32,977 bases of DNA. Source: Treponema sp. (GTDB taxonomy: Bacteria; Spirochaetota; Spirochaetia; Treponematales; Breznakiellaceae). The translations under genes and the position numbers were made by a program. The notes under the pieces are model-generated. The model saw only the letters and a program-made list of their open reading frames with translations. It did not search any database and was not told where the DNA came from. Location of the stretch: NCBI GenBank assembly GCA_009781475.1, contig WQYB01000023.1, positions 1 through 32,977 of the forward strand. The letters run 5' to 3'. This document shows positions 31,767 to 32,977 of the stretch, in pieces; position 1 is the stretch's first letter, and each line of letters begins with the position of its first letter.

Positions 31767-31999
31767 TGACGTGTTTTATGTGTAAAGGAACAGTACAAGA
31801 CGGATTTTCAACTTTTACTGCAGATATGAGCGGCTGTGTTATTATCATAAAAAATGTCCCATCCGGCATTTGCAATCAATGCGGTGAAACCTCATATAAT
31901 GATGAAGTTGCAAAACAACTTCAACAACTTATTGATAATATCGCAAAAACTAACAGCGCTGAAATTGCGGTTGTTAATTATTCAAAAAAAGCCGCTTAA
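31766..31999 (+). CDS. MqsA/YgiT-type zinc-finger antitoxin
   Basis: A 77-residue protein whose zinc site is formed by CFMCKG (Cys3 and Cys6) and CNQCGE (about 36-41). The YgiT-type linker GTVQDGFSTFTADMSGCVII lies between, and a helical C-terminal part (DEVAKQLQQLIDNIAK) follows. There is no full MqsA DNA-binding domain. A strong GGAGG precedes the start. Partners of such short antitoxins are usually DUF4258 toxins encoded upstream; only a C-terminal stub of that toxin remains here. Confidence 0.88.
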   Translation: MTCFMCKGTVQDGFSTFTADMSGCVIIIKNVPSGICNQCGETSYNDEVAKQLQQLIDNIAKTNSAEIAVVNYSKKAA

Positions 32000-32000
32000 A

Positions 32001-32107
32001 AGTGTCCGTCACTTTTTTAAGACTTCTCGCAGAGGCGCTAAGGCGCAGAGAATGGAAATCGGGGTGATAACTCCGCGATCCTTTGCGTTCTTGGCGTCTT
32101 TGCGTGA
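32001..32107. repeat. Composite inverted repeat after the MqsA-like gene
   Basis: GTGTCCGTCACTTTTTTAAG leads into left arm CTTCTCGCAGAGGCGCTAAG (32024-32043) and GCGCAGAG. The right arm, CCTTTGCGTTCTTGGCGTCT (about 32080-32099) and TTGCGTG, is its imperfect reverse complement. No gene lies inside. Confidence 0.7.
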
Positions 32108-32123
32108 ACTCTTCCTTTTTTTA

Positions 32124-32170
32124 AGACCTCTCACGGAGGCGTCGAACCTTCGGTTCGCGGGGCGCAGAGA
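32124..32170. repeat. Left-arm repeat interrupted by a perfect micro-hairpin
   Basis: GACCTCTCACGGAGGC and GGCGCAGAG are separated by an insert containing CGAACC-TTC-GGTTCG (32143-32157), a perfect 6-bp hairpin. The arrangement parallels the nested hairpin at 8136-8150. Confidence 0.7.
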
Positions 32171-32185
32171 AATTTTAATTATTTT

Positions 32186-32280
32186 TCGTTTTCAATCATG
32201 CGCCAGAGCATATCCGCGCCATATATAGGTATGAAAATCTGTTTTTGCGGATTTAATCTTTATTTTGGCGGAGGCTCTAC
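32186..32280 (+). promoter_or_regulatory. Leader cassette of the second Rpn gene, copy C
   Basis: CGTTTTCAATCATGCGCCAG, GCGCCATATATAGGTATG, the AAATCTG/CGGATTT hairpin, TTTATTTTGGCGGAGGCTCT and ACATG match copy A, with several changes in the first hairpin. It accounts for the last part of the gene-free stretch 32000-32280. Confidence 0.6.
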
Positions 32281-32977
32281 ATGGATGCTAACAGAAATTT
32301 TAAGGACAGCGTTTTTACAACATTATTTAACGATCCTGACATCCTTCGGGAATTGTACTGCGCTCTGGAAGGTATTACACTACCTCCAGATGTACCTGTT
32401 TCCATAAACACACTGGAAAATGTGCTGTATTTGGATTTTTACAATGATATTTCTTTTGAAATAGATGGAAAATTAATAGTACTTATTGAACATCAAAGTA
32501 CTATTAACCCTAACATGGCTTTACGTCTTTTGTTCTACATAACCAGAGTACTGGAAAAGAAGATTGAAAGCAGAACTTTATATTCCAAAAAACCTGTTTC
32601 TATTCCATACCCTGAGTTTTTTGTATTGTATAATGGTAAAGAGCCATTTCCTGACAATGCTGTTTTTAAACTGTCAGATTTATTTGAAAATCCTAAATCA
32701 ATGGGATTAAACGAAAAATCATATCCCTTATTGGAATTAGAAGTTAAAGTACTAAACATCAACGAAGGAAAGAACAATGAAATCGTAAATCGTTGTAAGA
32801 GTCTTGCAGAATATAGTGCTTTTATAGCCAAGATACATACATTCTGGAAAGAGTTTGGCAGTCTTGAAAAAGGAATAAAAGAAGCTATAAAATACTGTTC
32901 TAAACATGGTATAATGAACCGGTTTCTTGAGATACATGGCTCGGAGGTTTTGAATATGATATTGGAAGAGTGGAATA
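32281..32977 (+). CDS. Rpn family nuclease / putative transposase, second copy (3' end outside window)
   Basis: 232 codons are visible. The product matches the Rpn protein at 29118-29987 with about a dozen substitutions, for example D2 for E2, I61 for V61, N126 for S126 and E136 for I136. The catalytic residues D56, E70 and Q72 are kept. The leader, ribosome site and start codon are also duplicated. The window ends at the matching LEEWN, before the variable charged tail. There is no frame disruption in the visible part, so this copy could be functional. Confidence 0.9.
   Translation, partial: MDANRNFKDSVFTTLFNDPDILRELYCALEGITLPPDVPVSINTLENVLYLDFYNDISFEIDGKLIVLIEHQSTINPNMALRLLFYITRVLEKKIESRTLYSKKPVSIPYPEFFVLYNGKEPFPDNAVFKLSDLFENPKSMGLNEKSYPLLELEVKVLNINEGKNNEIVNRCKSLAEYSAFIAKIHTFWKEFGSLEKGIKEAIKYCSKHGIMNRFLEIHGSEVLNMILEEWN

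Noticed and set aside
31854-32228. A 124-codon plus-strand frame overlapping the MqsA-like gene
   Set aside because: It is a shifted frame of the antitoxin gene continuing through purine-rich repeats; the protein is merely a translated repeat.
26928-32977. CRISPR array as an explanation of the repeated sequences
   Set aside because: Repeats are not regularly spaced, differ in wording, are inverted in pairs, and no cas gene is present.

Overview
The window looks like a chromosomal piece of a host-associated spirochaete, most likely a Treponema-type bacterium from a fibre-rich gut. This rests on the gene mix: an HD-GYP response regulator next to a lipoprotein with a periplasmic-binding domain, lipoprotein sugar-binding proteins, a YIP1/NHL/DUF5696 transporter locus, and many Rpn-type PD-(D/E)XK genes and toxin-antitoxin remnants. 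The species call is inference; there is no rRNA here. No tRNA, rRNA or CRISPR array was seen.

Region 1 (1-8.1 kb) is chromosomal backbone. It holds a sensor lipoprotein (3' end outside the window) with an REC-HD-GYP c-di-GMP phosphodiesterase, a small secreted Arg/Asn-rich protein, an O6-alkylguanine-DNA methyltransferase (ogt), an overlapping pair of unknown membrane proteins, and gpsA directly abutting ffh.

Region 2 (8.2-26.7 kb) is one long minus-strand glycan locus, apparently driven by a good sigma-70-like promoter near 26.70-26.73 kb. In transcription order it encodes a large membrane-anchored binding protein with CBM-like domains, two permeases, an NHL/TPR protein, a YIP1 membrane protein, a DUF5696 lipoprotein, two more permeases, two tandem paralogous sugar-binding lipoproteins, a GH130 enzyme and a GH3 enzyme. 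No ATPase is encoded, so a shared MsmK/UgpC-type ATPase from elsewhere is inferred. The GH130 and GH3 enzymes suggest intracellular breakdown of imported beta-linked (manno-/gluco-/xylo-) oligosaccharides. The GH3 gene carries an in-frame TAA inside a C-terminal CBM6 domain whose remainder is still readable downstream.

Region 3 (26.7-33.0 kb) is an accessory, repeat-rich zone: two tiny membrane proteins, an intact HicA/DUF1902 toxin-antitoxin pair, a 5'-truncated Rpn gene, a DUF433 antitoxin with an internally deleted DUF5615 toxin, two near-identical Rpn genes (one cut by the window end), a secreted protein, a GxxExxY gene between inverted repeats, and an MqsA-like antitoxin whose DUF4258 toxin survives only as a C-terminal stub. 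Several repeat families are woven through it: purine-rich ACGGAGG/GCAGAGGCGC arms in inverted pairs, GGTGACTGACA motifs, a 221-bp direct repeat, and a leader cassette shared by three PD-(D/E)XK-fold genes. The strongest candidate for something undescribed is the link between the purine-rich inverted repeats and the GxxExxY gene, together with gene truncations at or near repeat boundaries.
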